NCBI RefSeq assembly: GCF_002222635.1
Contig: NZ_CP022415.1
Span: forward strand, 1,798,001 to 1,862,000
Source of the DNA: Pseudosulfitobacter pseudonitzschiae
GTDB lineage: Bacteria > Pseudomonadota > Alphaproteobacteria > Rhodobacterales > Rhodobacteraceae
Length of the DNA stretch: 64,000 nt
Direction: 5' to 3'
The notes beneath the pieces are model-generated. The model did not search any database, had not been told where the DNA came from, and worked only from the letters and a program-made list of their open reading frames with translations. This document shows positions 42,401 to 50,759 of this stretch, one piece after another (within the stretch, counting starts at the first letter, position 1; the number at the start of each line of letters is the position of its first letter). The translations under genes were made by a program, and so were the position numbers.

Positions 42401-42847
42401 GGTGTGGTCGTCGCCCATCGCCACCAACACGCCGCCATGTTGGGAACTGCCTGCCATATTGCCATGTTTGAACACGTCACCCGAACGGTCCACACCCGGC
42501 CCCTTGCCGTACCACAGGCCAAAGACGCCATCGAACTTGCCTTCGCCGCGCAGTTCGGCCTGCTGGCTGCCCCACAGGGCGGTCGCGGCAAGGTCTTCGT
42601 TCAGACCGGGTTGAAAGGTGATGTCATGCTCGGCCAGCGGTTTGGCCGCACGCATCATCTGCATATCGACCGCGCCCAGCGGCGATCCGCGATAGCCGGT
42701 CACCAATCCCGCGGTGTTCAAGCCAGCTGCACGGTCGCGAGATTTCTGCATCATCATCAGCCGGACCAACGCTTGCGTGCCATTCAACAGCACCGGACTG
42801 CGTTCCAGATCGTAACGGTCGTTCAGTGAAATCTTTTGCGTGGTCAC
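39425..42847 (-). CDS. Indolepyruvate:ferredoxin oxidoreductase, fused alpha-beta form
   Basis: 1140 residues. It oxidatively decarboxylates aryl pyruvates (and possibly branched 2-oxo acids) to acyl-CoA. The N-terminal ~700 residues are the alpha-type thiamine-pyrophosphate part (LVTGYRGSPLGAVDMQM, TYNHSGIQAIRAA, ITYKILYNDAVAMTGGQ). A cysteine cluster CEGCGDCGVQSNC near residue 640 suggests a ferredoxin-like iron-sulfur site. The gamma-type part starts near 725 (GVGGTGVVTVGAVMAQAAHI), followed by a C-terminal extension shared by the fused proteobacterial form. No transport or aminotransferase gene adjoins it; a divergent LysR regulator lies 170 bases away. Confidence 0.94.
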   Translation of the reverse strand: MTTQKISLNDRYDLERSPVLLNGTQALVRLMMMQKSRDRAAGLNTAGLVTGYRGSPLGAVDMQMMRAAKPLAEHDITFQPGLNEDLAATALWGSQQAELRGEGKFDGVFGLWYGKGPGVDRSGDVFKHGNMAGSSQHGGVLVAMGDDHTGESSTVLHQSEFALLDAYMPVVSPAGVQEIMDYGLYGWALSRFSGLWVGLKTMKDTIEATSVVNGDPNRLSFVVPEFTMPQGGLNIRLVDTPVDQETRVIDFKRSAAEAFSRANGMDKRMWGKPGAKIGFVAAGKNWLDLMHALDLLHIDENEAERLGITTYKVGQTWPLDMDTFHEWAAGLDLIVVVEEKRKLIEVQIKEAIFDDRDGRRVYGWHKGDTWENGRRLELFPTRGALDPILIAEKLGDILIEEGRNTDGIKAGLASLSEARRNDNAQDLAARLPYFCSGCPHNSSTKLPEGSRAYAGIGCHYMAQWMDRSTVGYTHMGGEGANWIGEAPFSKTEHVFQNLGDGTYNHSGIQAIRAALASKANITYKILYNDAVAMTGGQANEGGLSAYKIVEELRAIGVPTIEVVYDEKEDVDLARFGKGIATHERAELDAVQKRLREVKGVSAIVYIQTCAAEKRRRRKRGTFPDPDKRVFINTDVCEGCGDCGVQSNCVSIVPKETELGRKRAIDQSSCNKDFSCLKGFCPSFVTLEGAQVRKDPTTKLDLPDMPHPDLPAIDGTFNVVITGVGGTGVVTVGAVMAQAAHIDGKGAGMMEMAGLAQKGGAVHIHCRLANKPADITAIRVATGEADALIGGDLVVSAGAKTLGLTSTGRTGAVVNSHEIITGDFTRDTEFALPADRLTLALQARLQDKVALFDASDLAKAVLGDSIYSNMMLMGAAWQRGLLPLTHDAIVEAVTLNGAAVERNLRAFEIGRWAVLYPEQVQNILTPKVVALPKTLDEKISYRADHLVKYQGKRLAKRYRKMVEAIEDKAVRAAVAEGYHKVLAYKDEYEVARLLQTTRAKAEAEFDGDFKMKFHLAPPILSKQGSDGRPVKRTFGPWLEKPLRLMARFKGLRGTPLDVFGYTTERKMERALITQYEADMKQVLPQLTNDTRDAIVALAELPKSIRGFGPVKQANEAKAAKRREELLAVIRAGGKDMAKAAE

Positions 42848-42897
42848 ACCTGTGCCTCCCAGCTTGGATATATATATGTCAGACTTTCAGCAATATT

Positions 42898-42916
42898 AGG
42901 TCACAAACTATGACCT
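42898..42916. promoter_or_regulatory. Palindrome AGGTCA-N7-TGACCT in the oxidoreductase-lysR divergent region
   Basis: A perfect 6-base inverted repeat with a 7-base spacer, 50 bases before the oxidoreductase start and 101 bases before lysR. Size and position suit a LysR-type recognition site. This is inference from position and symmetry. Confidence 0.5.
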
Positions 42917-43017
42917 GTATAGACAATAATGCGACTTTCCGCCACGGGCCTTTTGACGAGTGGTAGGTTTCCATGTCTTTTACTATAGGGTGATCTCAAC
43001 GATCAGAAAGCAGTGTG

Positions 43018-43923
43018 ATGGACTGGGACAAGCTAAGAATATTTCACGCGGTGGCAGATGCGGGCAGTCTGACGCACGCAGGTGACAGGCTGAATCTCAG
43101 CCAGTCCGCCGTCAGCCGCCAGATTCGCGGGCTTGAAGAATCACTGGCAGCCACGCTGTTCCACCGCCACGCGCGGGGGTTGATCCTGACCGAGCAGGGC
43201 GAACTGCTGTTCGATGCCACCAGCGCCATGACAAAACGTCTGGACGCCGCTGCCGCGCGCATCCGCGACAGCGAAGAAGAAGTGTTCGGCGATCTGCGCG
43301 TGACCACCACCACCGGCTTTGGCACTTTGTGGCTGGCTCCGCGCCTGCCCAAGCTTTACGCCAAACACCCCGATCTGCGCGTCGATCTGATGCTGGAAGA
43401 ACGGGTGCTGGATCTGCCCATGCGCGAAGCAGACGTGGCCATCCGCATGAAAGAACCCAGTCAGGCCGACCTGATCCGCAAAAAGCTGATGACCGTCAAG
43501 ATGCGCCTGTACGCATCGTCCGACTACCTGAAAGAGCATCCGTTTCCGGATTCATTCGAAGACCTGAAGGATCACCGCCTGATCTGTCAGAACACGGATT
43601 CAGCCCAAGTCGGCGCCAGTGCCAGCCTTGTTCAGGAACTGATGACCCACGAGATCAATTCCCTGCTGACGGTCAACAATTATTTCGGCGTCTTGCAGGG
43701 CGTGCTGCACAATCTGGGAATCGGTGTGCTGCCGGACTATCTGGCCAACGACTTTCCCGAGCTTGTGCGCGTCCTGCCCAACCTTGAATCGGCGGATGTT
43801 CCCGTTTTCCTCGCCTACCCCGAGGAATTGCGCCATTCGCAGCGTATTTCCGCCTTTCGCGATTTTGTTCAGGAAGAGATTTTGCTGTACCGTAAACAGT
43901 TGAAAAGCAAACAAAAAGAATAG
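43018..43923 (+). CDS. LysR family transcriptional regulator
   Basis: 301 residues. N-terminal winged helix-turn-helix (residues 4-60, LRIFHAVADAGSLTHAGDRL and LSQSAVSRQIRGLEE) and a substrate-binding effector domain (about 90-295). The gene is divergent from the indolepyruvate oxidoreductase, so it likely regulates that gene in response to an aromatic or branched acid. A perfect inverted repeat sits in the shared intergenic region. ATG 43018 was chosen over GTG 43015. Confidence 0.93.
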   Translation: MDWDKLRIFHAVADAGSLTHAGDRLNLSQSAVSRQIRGLEESLAATLFHRHARGLILTEQGELLFDATSAMTKRLDAAAARIRDSEEEVFGDLRVTTTTGFGTLWLAPRLPKLYAKHPDLRVDLMLEERVLDLPMREADVAIRMKEPSQADLIRKKLMTVKMRLYASSDYLKEHPFPDSFEDLKDHRLICQNTDSAQVGASASLVQELMTHEINSLLTVNNYFGVLQGVLHNLGIGVLPDYLANDFPELVRVLPNLESADVPVFLAYPEELRHSQRISAFRDFVQEEILLYRKQLKSKQKE

Positions 43924-43959
43924 CCATGCAAAGAGTGCATAGCGGCCATTCCGTCTGGT

Positions 43960-44088
43960 GTTCACATTCTGCCTTGTTTGGCAGCACTGCTGCCCCTAAA
44001 TCGGCCTCGAAGACGATGATCGCTTAGCGCATCATCTTCATACCTCCCTGTTGGACTTGGCCGAGCTTCGTGCTCGGCCTTTTTTTTG
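43960..44088 (+). ncRNA. Candidate small regulatory RNA with anti-Shine-Dalgarno loop
   Basis: After lysR come a hairpin GGCAG-CACTG-CTGCC (43980-43994), a nine-pair hairpin GATGATCGC-TTA-GCGcATCATC (44015-44036, one bulge), an unpaired ACCTCCCTGTT (44042-44052) and a strong terminator (44059-44088). A single-stranded CCUCC between hairpins is typical of alphaproteobacterial sRNAs that bind ribosome-binding sites. No promoter was found, the 5' end is a guess, and a long lysR 3' UTR is the alternative. Confidence 0.42.
44059..44088 (+). terminator. Strong intrinsic terminator
   Basis: GGCCGAGC (44059-44066), loop TTCGT, GCTCGGCC (44072-44079) and eight or more T. A perfect eight-pair stem. 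It ends the lysR transcript or the candidate small RNA. Confidence 0.85.
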
Positions 44089-44295
44089 GCCAAAGCGTTT
44101 GCTTTTCGGGCAGGAATTGTTGCGTGTCTGGCCGCAGCCTCATGCCACCGAATGACGTGCCGGCGCTCCGCCGGAAGTATCTCAATATTCTATCTACGTG
44201 ATTTTTCACGAGCATTTTTCTCTCCCGGGCGCAGGTATTGCACGGATGCAGAAATTGTTCCCCTGTTCACGAAGAATTTTTCTGAAAAGTCAGCG

Positions 44296-44320
44296 GGAAC
44301 TGACCCACGACTTGGCCGTT
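44296..44320 (+). promoter_or_regulatory. ECF-sigma-like promoter (GGAAC-N16-CGTT)
   Basis: GGAAC at 44296-44300 and CGTT at 44317-44320 with a 16-base spacer match the EcfG general-stress promoter consensus (GGAAC-N16/17-CGTT). It lies 37 bases before the start codon of the secreted protein. Many Rhodobacterales lack EcfG, so another ECF sigma factor may be the user. Confidence 0.45.
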
Positions 44321-44356
44321 GTTCCACCAGCAACTCCCAACGAGAGGAATTACAAT

Positions 44357-44890
44357 ATGACACGCAAGTTTTTGACAACAACCGCCACAATCACCGCTCT
44401 GATCGCTGTACCCGCACTGGCGCAGGAAAATACAGATAACCCCGATCTGCAAAGCAACTCGCCCACATTTGAAGGTGGCCAAGACAATCCGGTCGCATCG
44501 AACCAGTTCAAATACGATACCACCAACCCGCGTGTATCGAACGGCTATGCCGAATATGACACCAACCAGATCGCGATGTCGCAGGACGCGTTCCGCGCAC
44601 TGAGCAATGCGCGCGGCGAGAATCTGGAAACCACAGATGGTATGGTTATCGGCATGGTCGAGAATGTGAACGTCTCCGCTCAGGGCAGCCCCGAACTGGT
44701 GGTCGATCTGACGGACGACGCGTCAGCCAAGTTTGACACCGAAGTTCTGATCATCACCGTGACACCCGGTAACGTGATGCTGGGTGACGGCGAAATCGCT
44801 CTGGGCACCACACTTGATGATATGGTGTTGGCTTCCGAAGACAGTGGCCGTGGCACATACTCCGACCGCAAGTCGGTGACCTTGCCCTAA
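44357..44890 (+). CDS. Secreted protein with PRC-barrel-like C-terminal region
   Basis: 177 residues. A cleavable signal peptide (ending IAVPALAQ) leads to a polar, Asn/Asp-rich region (QENTDNPDLQSNSPTFEG) and a C-terminal part GMVIGMVENVNVSAQGSPELVVDL that resembles the PRC-barrel fold of small stress-related periplasmic proteins. That resemblance is weak, by eye. GAGAGG lies ten bases before the ATG. The gene stands alone with a strong terminator after it and an ECF-like promoter before it, so a stress-induced envelope role is inferred. Confidence 0.7.
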   Translation: MTRKFLTTTATITALIAVPALAQENTDNPDLQSNSPTFEGGQDNPVASNQFKYDTTNPRVSNGYAEYDTNQIAMSQDAFRALSNARGENLETTDGMVIGMVENVNVSAQGSPELVVDLTDDASAKFDTEVLIITVTPGNVMLGDGEIALGTTLDDMVLASEDSGRGTYSDRKSVTLP

Positions 44891-44936
44891 AATCTGTTAA
44901 TCTCGCTGCCCCCCATTCGGGGGCGGCATGATATCG

Positions 44937-44979
44937 AAAGGCCGTGCTTTCCTTACCTCTCAGCACGGCCTTTCTTTTT
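44937..44979 (+). terminator. Intrinsic terminator after the secreted-protein gene
   Basis: AAAGGCCGTGCT (44937-44948) pairs with AGCACGGCCTTT (44962-44973), followed by CTTTTT. It is preceded by another GC hairpin (GCCCCC/GGGGGC, about 44908-44924). Confidence 0.82.
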
Positions 44980-45069
44980 GCCGCATGTAAATCCGGCCCG
45001 TCCCCCCTTTCCCCGCGCGCCAAGCTGCCATAAAGACAGGCCACCATCTGTCACGGGGGACATGGGCGC

Positions 45070-47229
45070 ATGACCGAACCAGCAATCACACCTGACCTGA
45101 TCGCCAGCCACGGGCTGAGCACGGACGAATACCAGCGGCTGCTGGAGATCATCGGGCGGGAACCGACATTCACCGAACTTGGCATTTTTTCTGCCATGTG
45201 GAACGAACACTGTTCCTACAAGTCCTCCAAGAAATGGCTGCGCACGCTGCCCACCGACGGCCCGCAGGTGATCTGCGGCCCGGGTGAGAATGCGGGCGTT
45301 GTCGACATCGGTGACGGACAGGCCGTGGTTTTCAAAATGGAAAGCCACAACCACCCCTCTTACATCGAACCCTATCAGGGCGCGGCCACCGGCGTTGGCG
45401 GCATTTTGCGTGATGTGTTCACGATGGGCGCACGCCCCATTGCCTCGATGAACTCGCTCAGCTTTGGCGAACCGTCGCACCACAAAACGCGGCAACTGGT
45501 CAACGGCGTCGTTGCGGGTGTGGGCGGCTATGGCAACTGTTTCGGCGTGCCATGTGTGGGCGGCGAAGTGCGCTTTGACCCTGCCTACAACGGCAACTGC
45601 CTTGTGAATGCCTTTGCCGCAGGTCTGGCGGATGCGGACAAGATTTTCTATTCTGCGGCCTCGGGCGTCGGTATGCCCGTTGTCTATCTGGGGGCCAAGA
45701 CCGGACGCGACGGCGTGGGCGGTGCGACGATGGCCTCGGCCGAATTCGACGACACCATCGAAGACAAACGCCCCACCGTTCAGGTTGGCGACCCTTTCAC
45801 CGAAAAGCGGCTGATGGAAGCGACGCTTGAGTTGATGGCGACGGGTGCGGTGATTTCCATTCAGGACATGGGGGCCGCGGGCCTGACCTGTTCCGCCGTC
45901 GAGATGGGCGACAAGGGCAAGCTGGGCATCCGCCTGCATCTGGAAAACGTGCCCGTGCGCGAAGATCACATGACCGCCTACGAAATGATGCTGTCGGAAT
46001 CGCAGGAACGCATGCTGATGGTACTGCGCCCCGAGCTTGAGGCCGTGGCCAAGGCCGTCTTTGACAAATGGGATCTGGATTTCGCCATTGTCGGTGAAAC
46101 CATCCCCGAGGACCGGTTCCACATCGTCTATAATGGCGAAACCATGGCCGATCTGCCGTTGTCGAAACTGGCCAGTTCCGCCCCTGAATACGACCGTCCG
46201 TGGGTGGAAACGCCCGCCGCCGAACCGCTGGCCGAGGTGCCGGGTATCGACCCGATCGACGGGCTGCGCGCGCTGCTGTCGTCGCCCAACTATGCGGGCA
46301 AACAGTGGGTCTACGAGCAATACGACACGATGGTCATGGCCGACAGCGCCCGCACGCCGGGTCTGGGCGCGGGCATCGTGCGCGTGCATGGCACCGATAA
46401 ATCGCTGGCCTTCACCTCGGATGTGACCCCGCGCTATGTCAAGGCGAACCCCGTCGAAGGCGGTAAGCAGGCCGTTGCCGAAGCGTACCGCAACCTGTGC
46501 GCCGTGGGCGCCACACCTCTGGCCACAACCGACAACCTGAACTTCGGCAACCCCGAAAAGCCCGAAATCATGGGCCAGTTCGTTGGCGCAATCAAAGGCA
46601 TCGGTGAAGCGGTTGCCGCGCTCGACATGCCCATCGTGTCGGGCAATGTGTCGCTGTATAACGAAACCGACGGTACCGGCATCCTGCCCACACCCACAAT
46701 CGGCGCTGTAGGCATCATCCACCACAGCGACGACATCATCGGCTGCGACGTGCGCGATGGCCACGTTGCCTTGGTGCTGGGAGAAACCACAGGCCATCTT
46801 GGCCAATCCGCCCTGCTGGCCGAGGTCTTTGGCCGCGTCGAAGGCGATGCGCCGCATGTGGATCTGGAGGCCGAGGCCAAGCACGGCCGGTTCATCCGCG
46901 ACAACCGCGCGCTGATCACCGCCTGTACCGACCTCAGCGATGGCGGTCTGGCACTGGCCGCCTTTGAACTGGCCGAAAAAACCGGTGTGGGCGTCACGCT
47001 GGACATATCCGACACGCCGACGCTGTTTGGCGAGGATCAGGCCCGCTATCTGATCGCGTGCAACTTCGACCAAGCCGAAGCGTTGATGACAGCCGCCGGT
47101 CAGGCCGGTGTGGCCATTATTTCGGTCGGCAAATTCGGCGGTGATCAGGTACGGTTCGGGTCGGTTTCCGCCCCGCTGGCCGAACTGGCCGACGTGTACC
47201 GCACCAGCTTTGCAGTTGCAGTAGCATAA
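45070..47229 (+). CDS. purL: Phosphoribosylformylglycinamidine synthase subunit PurL
   Basis: 719 residues, the small-type PurL that works with PurQ and PurS in purine synthesis. Features: [19 protein letters not shown] near the N-terminus, the catalytic/ATP segment [52 protein letters not shown] and [15 protein letters not shown]. It contains two repeated AIRS-like halves as expected. No purS or purQ is next to it. Confidence 0.97.
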   Translation: MTEPAITPDLIASHGLSTDEYQRLLEIIGREPTFTELGIFSAMWNEHCSYKSSKKWLRTLPTDGPQVICGPGENAGVVDIGDGQAVVFKMESHNHPSYIEPYQGAATGVGGILRDVFTMGARPIASMNSLSFGEPSHHKTRQLVNGVVAGVGGYGNCFGVPCVGGEVRFDPAYNGNCLVNAFAAGLADADKIFYSAASGVGMPVVYLGAKTGRDGVGGATMASAEFDDTIEDKRPTVQVGDPFTEKRLMEATLELMATGAVISIQDMGAAGLTCSAVEMGDKGKLGIRLHLENVPVREDHMTAYEMMLSESQERMLMVLRPELEAVAKAVFDKWDLDFAIVGETIPEDRFHIVYNGETMADLPLSKLASSAPEYDRPWVETPAAEPLAEVPGIDPIDGLRALLSSPNYAGKQWVYEQYDTMVMADSARTPGLGAGIVRVHGTDKSLAFTSDVTPRYVKANPVEGGKQAVAEAYRNLCAVGATPLATTDNLNFGNPEKPEIMGQFVGAIKGIGEAVAALDMPIVSGNVSLYNETDGTGILPTPTIGAVGIIHHSDDIIGCDVRDGHVALVLGETTGHLGQSALLAEVFGRVEGDAPHVDLEAEAKHGRFIRDNRALITACTDLSDGGLALAAFELAEKTGVGVTLDISDTPTLFGEDQARYLIACNFDQAEALMTAAGQAGVAIISVGKFGGDQVRFGSVSAPLAELADVYRTSFAVAVA

Positions 47230-47278
47230 TTCGGGCGGGGCTTTGGCCCCGTCCCTGCGCCGCGCGGAGTGGTGGCAA

Positions 47279-48538
47279 CTATTGCCCGATCAGCTTCATC
47301 AGCCGTGCCTTTTCGCCCACATCGTCCTTGCGCGAAATCACCTCGGCCAGTTCTTCCAGCGAAGCAATCGAATGACCTGCGCGAAAACTGTCTACATGGG
47401 GCAGCATGGCGGCGATGCCGCGGGCTTTGGGCGCAAATTCGTCCCAGCGCAGTAAGGGGTTCAGCCAGATCAGCCGCTTGGCCGACAGATGCAGCCGTTG
47501 CATCTGCTTCGCCAACACGTCCGGTGCGCCACGGTCCAGACCGTCGGTGATCAGCAGAACCACAGCGCCCTGCCCCAGCACGCGGCGTGACCAGTCACGG
47601 TTGAACGCCTCGATACATTCCCCGATGCGTGTGCCCCCTTCCCAATCCTGCGCCTCGGCCCCTGCGGCGGCCAGTGCGGCGTCGACGTCGCGGTGATCCA
47701 GATGGCGCGTGATGTTGGTCAACCGCGTGCCAAAGGTGAACGCATGGACCTTGGCCCAGCCCGCACCTTTGGCATTGCTGACCGCGTGCAGGAAATGCAG
47801 CACTACACGGGAATACTGGCTCATCGAGCCGGAAATGTCGCACAGCACCACAAGGTTCGGCCAGCGTTTGCGGGGCGCGCGGTGGGCAATGGCGCGAATT
47901 TCGCCGCCGGTGCGCATGGCAGCGCGCAGGGTCTTGGCCGGGTCGACCCGGCCCCGCAACGCCGCCTGCATCCTGCGCGTGGCCATCGGCTCTACCGGCA
48001 GACGCATCCGCGCCAGCATCCGCTTGGCCTGCGCCATCTCGGCGGTGCTCATCTGTTCGAAATCCAGCGTTTTCAGCTTTTCCTCAGAGGATGTGGTGAA
48101 ACTGGCATCCACCTCGATCTGTGTCTCGCCTTCATCCTCGTCCTGATCCATATCGAAATCAGGCGCTTCGGCCCCGTCCAGCAAGGCTTCGGCGGCGCGT
48201 TTCTCGCCCGCCTGCCCTGCGCGTTCCTCCTGAACGCCACGGATCGCAGGCAGCATCGCGGCCATCATATGTTCCAGATAACGCGGATCGCGCCAGTACA
48301 GCCGGAAGATCTGGCGAAAGATCACGCGGTGTTCGGGGCGGTTCACGAAACAGGCATGTAGCGTCCAGTAGAAATCGCGCCGCTCGGTAAAGCCTGCCAC
48401 TTCGACCGCGCGGATGGCGTCGATCACCCGACCCGGCCCGATGGGCAACCCCGCGCGTCGCAAGGCGCGTGCGAAATGGGTGATGTTGCCCGCAAGACGC
48501 GGGTTTTCGGGCACCTCAAGGGGGATGTGTTCCACCAT
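47279..48538 (-). CDS. CoxE-like von Willebrand factor A domain protein
   Basis: 419 residues. The C-terminal half is a VWA domain with MIDAS DISGSMSQYS (near residue 236) and a later LLITDGLDRGAPD. The middle has an acidic linker (DMDQDEDEGETQIEVD). It belongs to the CoxE/PF05762 group, whose members pair with MoxR ATPases to mature metalloenzymes such as CO dehydrogenase. No cox structural gene is in the window, so the client is unknown. The moxR gene lies just upstream on the same strand. Confidence 0.88.
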   Translation of the reverse strand: MVEHIPLEVPENPRLAGNITHFARALRRAGLPIGPGRVIDAIRAVEVAGFTERRDFYWTLHACFVNRPEHRVIFRQIFRLYWRDPRYLEHMMAAMLPAIRGVQEERAGQAGEKRAAEALLDGAEAPDFDMDQDEDEGETQIEVDASFTTSSEEKLKTLDFEQMSTAEMAQAKRMLARMRLPVEPMATRRMQAALRGRVDPAKTLRAAMRTGGEIRAIAHRAPRKRWPNLVVLCDISGSMSQYSRVVLHFLHAVSNAKGAGWAKVHAFTFGTRLTNITRHLDHRDVDAALAAAGAEAQDWEGGTRIGECIEAFNRDWSRRVLGQGAVVLLITDGLDRGAPDVLAKQMQRLHLSAKRLIWLNPLLRWDEFAPKARGIAAMLPHVDSFRAGHSIASLEELAEVISRKDDVGEKARLMKLIGQ

Positions 48539-48547
48539 CGCCTCAGC

Positions 48548-48582
48548 GCACGGGGGCCAGCCCCCGGACCCCCGGGATATTT
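48548..48582. repeat. GC-rich extragenic palindrome between moxR and coxE-like gene
   Basis: GGGGGC-CA-GCCCCC followed by CCGGACCCCCGG and the tail GGGATATTT. This combination looks like a dispersed extragenic palindromic sequence seen between genes in Rhodobacterales; that comparison is from memory, not computed. Confidence 0.4.
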
Positions 48583-48598
48583 CGGGCCAAAAGAAGCA

Positions 48599-49507
48599 TC
48601 AGGAGGGTTCCAGACTGGCACGGGCCTGATCCAGCAGGCGTTTGGCTTCGGACCCCTGCAGTTTGGCGATGTCGTCCTGATATTTCAGCACAGCGCCCAG
48701 CGTGTCGGCGATGACCTCGGGCGACAGGGTCAGCACGTCGAGGGCAATCAGACATTTCGCCCAGTCGATGGTTTCCGCCACGCCCGGTTTCTTGAACAGA
48801 TCCTCGGTGCGCAATTGCTGGACAAAGGCCACGACTTCACGGCTGAGGTTTTTGGCGGCTTCCGGCGCGCGGGCGCTGAGAATTTCCATCTCGCGGTCGA
48901 AATCGGGATAGTCGACCCAGTGGTAAAGGCAGCGACGCTTGAGCGCGTCGTGGACCTCGCGGGTGCGGTTGGAAGTCAAGATTACGATGGGCGGCTCGGG
49001 AGCCTTGATGGTGCCGAGTTCGGGAATTGTCACCTGAAAGTCGCTGAGCGCTTCGAGCAGATAGGCCTCGAAGGGTTCGTCGGTGCGGTCAAGTTCGTCG
49101 ATCAGCAGAACGGGGGCGCCGTTTTCGTCAGGGCGCATGGCGTCCAGCAAGGGGCGCTCGATGAGGAAATCCTTGCTGAAAAGCTCGGCCTGAAGGGCGG
49201 CGCGGTCGGCGGTGCCTGCGGCCTCTGCGGTGCGGATGGCAATCATTTGGGCGGGGAAGTTCCATTCGTAGACAGCGCTGGAGGCATCCAACCCCTCGTA
49301 GCATTGCAAACGGATCAGACGGCGGCCCAAAGAGGCGGCCAATGCCTTGGCAATCTCGGTTTTGCCGACGCCTGCCTCGCCTTCCAGAAACAGCGGACGG
49401 CCCAGCGACAGCGCCAGAAACACCACCGTTCCCAGCGCGCGGTCGCACACATAGCCTTCGGCGCCCAACTGTTGTTGCACAGCGTCGATCGAGATGGGTT
49501 TGGTCAT
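48599..49507 (-). CDS. MoxR family AAA+ ATPase
   Basis: 302 residues. Walker A is GEAGVGKTEIA (near residue 43), Walker B LLIDELDR (near 133), sensor 1 ILTSNRTRE. MoxR ATPases act as chaperones with a VWA partner; the CoxE-like partner is encoded immediately downstream with a 60-base gap. ATG 49507 was chosen because GGGAG lies six bases upstream; eleven more residues from 49540 are unlikely. Confidence 0.93.
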   Translation of the reverse strand: MTKPISIDAVQQQLGAEGYVCDRALGTVVFLALSLGRPLFLEGEAGVGKTEIAKALAASLGRRLIRLQCYEGLDASSAVYEWNFPAQMIAIRTAEAAGTADRAALQAELFSKDFLIERPLLDAMRPDENGAPVLLIDELDRTDEPFEAYLLEALSDFQVTIPELGTIKAPEPPIVILTSNRTREVHDALKRRCLYHWVDYPDFDREMEILSARAPEAAKNLSREVVAFVQQLRTEDLFKKPGVAETIDWAKCLIALDVLTLSPEVIADTLGAVLKYQDDIAKLQGSEAKRLLDQARASLEPS

Positions 49508-49721
49508 CCGTGTCTCCCTTTGGTTGCGACAAACGTGCATCGCTGGCGGGTCAGGTCAAGGTCTGGTGCGCTGCCGCCGTTGACGCATGTTCTTGCGGCT
49601 GACATTATCCGGTAAGGTATAACAGAGGTTTTGCAGGCATATTGGTCTGACGACAACCCGATCAGAGGCGGACAGGGCAGATGAAGTGTGACCAAAGCTG
49701 GGCCACAGCGGGGGCGCACAG

Positions 49722-50759
49722 ATGCGCATAGCAGCAGTGACATGCGTGAAAAACGAAGGCCCATTTCTGTTGGAATGGATTGCCTTTCATCGCCTGCTGG
49801 GCGTGACGGATTTTCTTTTTTATTCAAACGATTGCTCCGATGCCACCGACCGGATTCTGGATGCGTTGCAGGCCCGCGGCATCGTGCGCCATCTGCCGAA
49901 CCCCGCCGAAGGGCGCAATTACCAGATGGAGGCGTTGAAGGATGCCAAGACGCGGGACATGGTGGCAGGCTCTGACTGGGTCTGGGTTGCGGATGTCGAC
50001 GAATTTCTGAACATTCATGTAGGGGACGGCACGATCCCTGCTCTGATCGACGCCTGTGGAAATCCGCAAGCGATCAGCATCAATTTCCAGTTTTTCGCCA
50101 ATGACGGTGTGGATACATTCGAAGACCGTCCTGTAATTGAGCAGTTCACCCGCAGCCACAACCCCGATCTGTGGTGTGGCGAGACAGCCATCGAGGTAAA
50201 ATCATTGGTGCGTGCCGATTTCCCGCTGAAGTACTACGGCGCGCACCGCCCGTTTTTCCGCGAGAAGTTGCCCAAGCACAAACGCCCCCTGTGGACCGAT
50301 GCGTCGGGGCGTCCAGTGCAGCACCGGTTTCTGGTGGCTGCCAACCCGCGCCGCATTCGCCGCTTTCCCGCACATGGCGCACGCAAATTCGCAACGCTGA
50401 ACCATTACGCGCTGCGTTCGCTTGACAGCTATCTGGTCAAGAACGACCGCGGCGACGTGAACCGCGAGAACCGCGCCTTTGACGACACCTATTGGCGCGA
50501 GCGGAACGATGCGGCTTGGGAAGATACGTCGATCCAGAAGTATGTGCCTGCCCTGCGCAAAGAGATGGCAAAGCTGATGGCCGACCCCGAAATTGCCGCC
50601 CTGCACGCCGAGGCTGTCGCGGCCCATATCGCCAAGCGTGACGCATTGCTCGCGCAGCCGGAATACCAGAAAATGCAGGCGCAATTGCGTGCCGCATCGA
50701 AACTGCCGCCGCAAGAGCAGGCGTTGATCGAGGCGTTGGGGCTGGAGCCTGTGACATGA
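49722..50759 (+). CDS. Glycosyltransferase, Glyco_tranf_2_4 family (copy A)
   Basis: 345 residues. The first 120 residues carry the family pattern: CVKNEGPFLLEWIAFHRLLG, FYSNDCSDATDRILDAL and the metal/nucleotide-sugar acidic motif VADVDEFLNIHVGDGT. A later LNHYALRSLDSYLVKNDRGD is shared with two paralogs in this locus. No membrane helix is seen. Sugar and acceptor are unknown; the context (sulfotransferase-like, FkbM) suggests a surface glycan. Start ATG 49722 has GGGGG about seven bases upstream. The stop overlaps the next gene by ATGA. Confidence 0.88.
   Translation: MRIAAVTCVKNEGPFLLEWIAFHRLLGVTDFLFYSNDCSDATDRILDALQARGIVRHLPNPAEGRNYQMEALKDAKTRDMVAGSDWVWVADVDEFLNIHVGDGTIPALIDACGNPQAISINFQFFANDGVDTFEDRPVIEQFTRSHNPDLWCGETAIEVKSLVRADFPLKYYGAHRPFFREKLPKHKRPLWTDASGRPVQHRFLVAANPRRIRRFPAHGARKFATLNHYALRSLDSYLVKNDRGDVNRENRAFDDTYWRERNDAAWEDTSIQKYVPALRKEMAKLMADPEIAALHAEAVAAHIAKRDALLAQPEYQKMQAQLRAASKLPPQEQALIEALGLEPVT

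Larger units (their letters stand above)
43924..44356. other. Intergenic region between lysR and a secreted-protein gene
   Basis: 433 bases without a supported protein gene. It holds a candidate small RNA with a strong terminator (to 44088), two small hairpins (CCGGCG-CTC-CGCCGG at 44160-44174; CGTGA-TTTT-TCACG at 44197-44210), and an ECF-sigma-like promoter at 44296-44320. Confidence 0.6.

Noticed and set aside
39629-42829. Plus-strand frames opposite the indolepyruvate oxidoreductase
   Set aside because: Shadow frames; the minus-strand protein is complete and motif-rich.
44953-47073. Long minus-strand frame opposite purL
   Set aside because: His/Gly/Gln/Arg-rich composition typical of an antisense frame, no motif, while purL is intact on the other strand.
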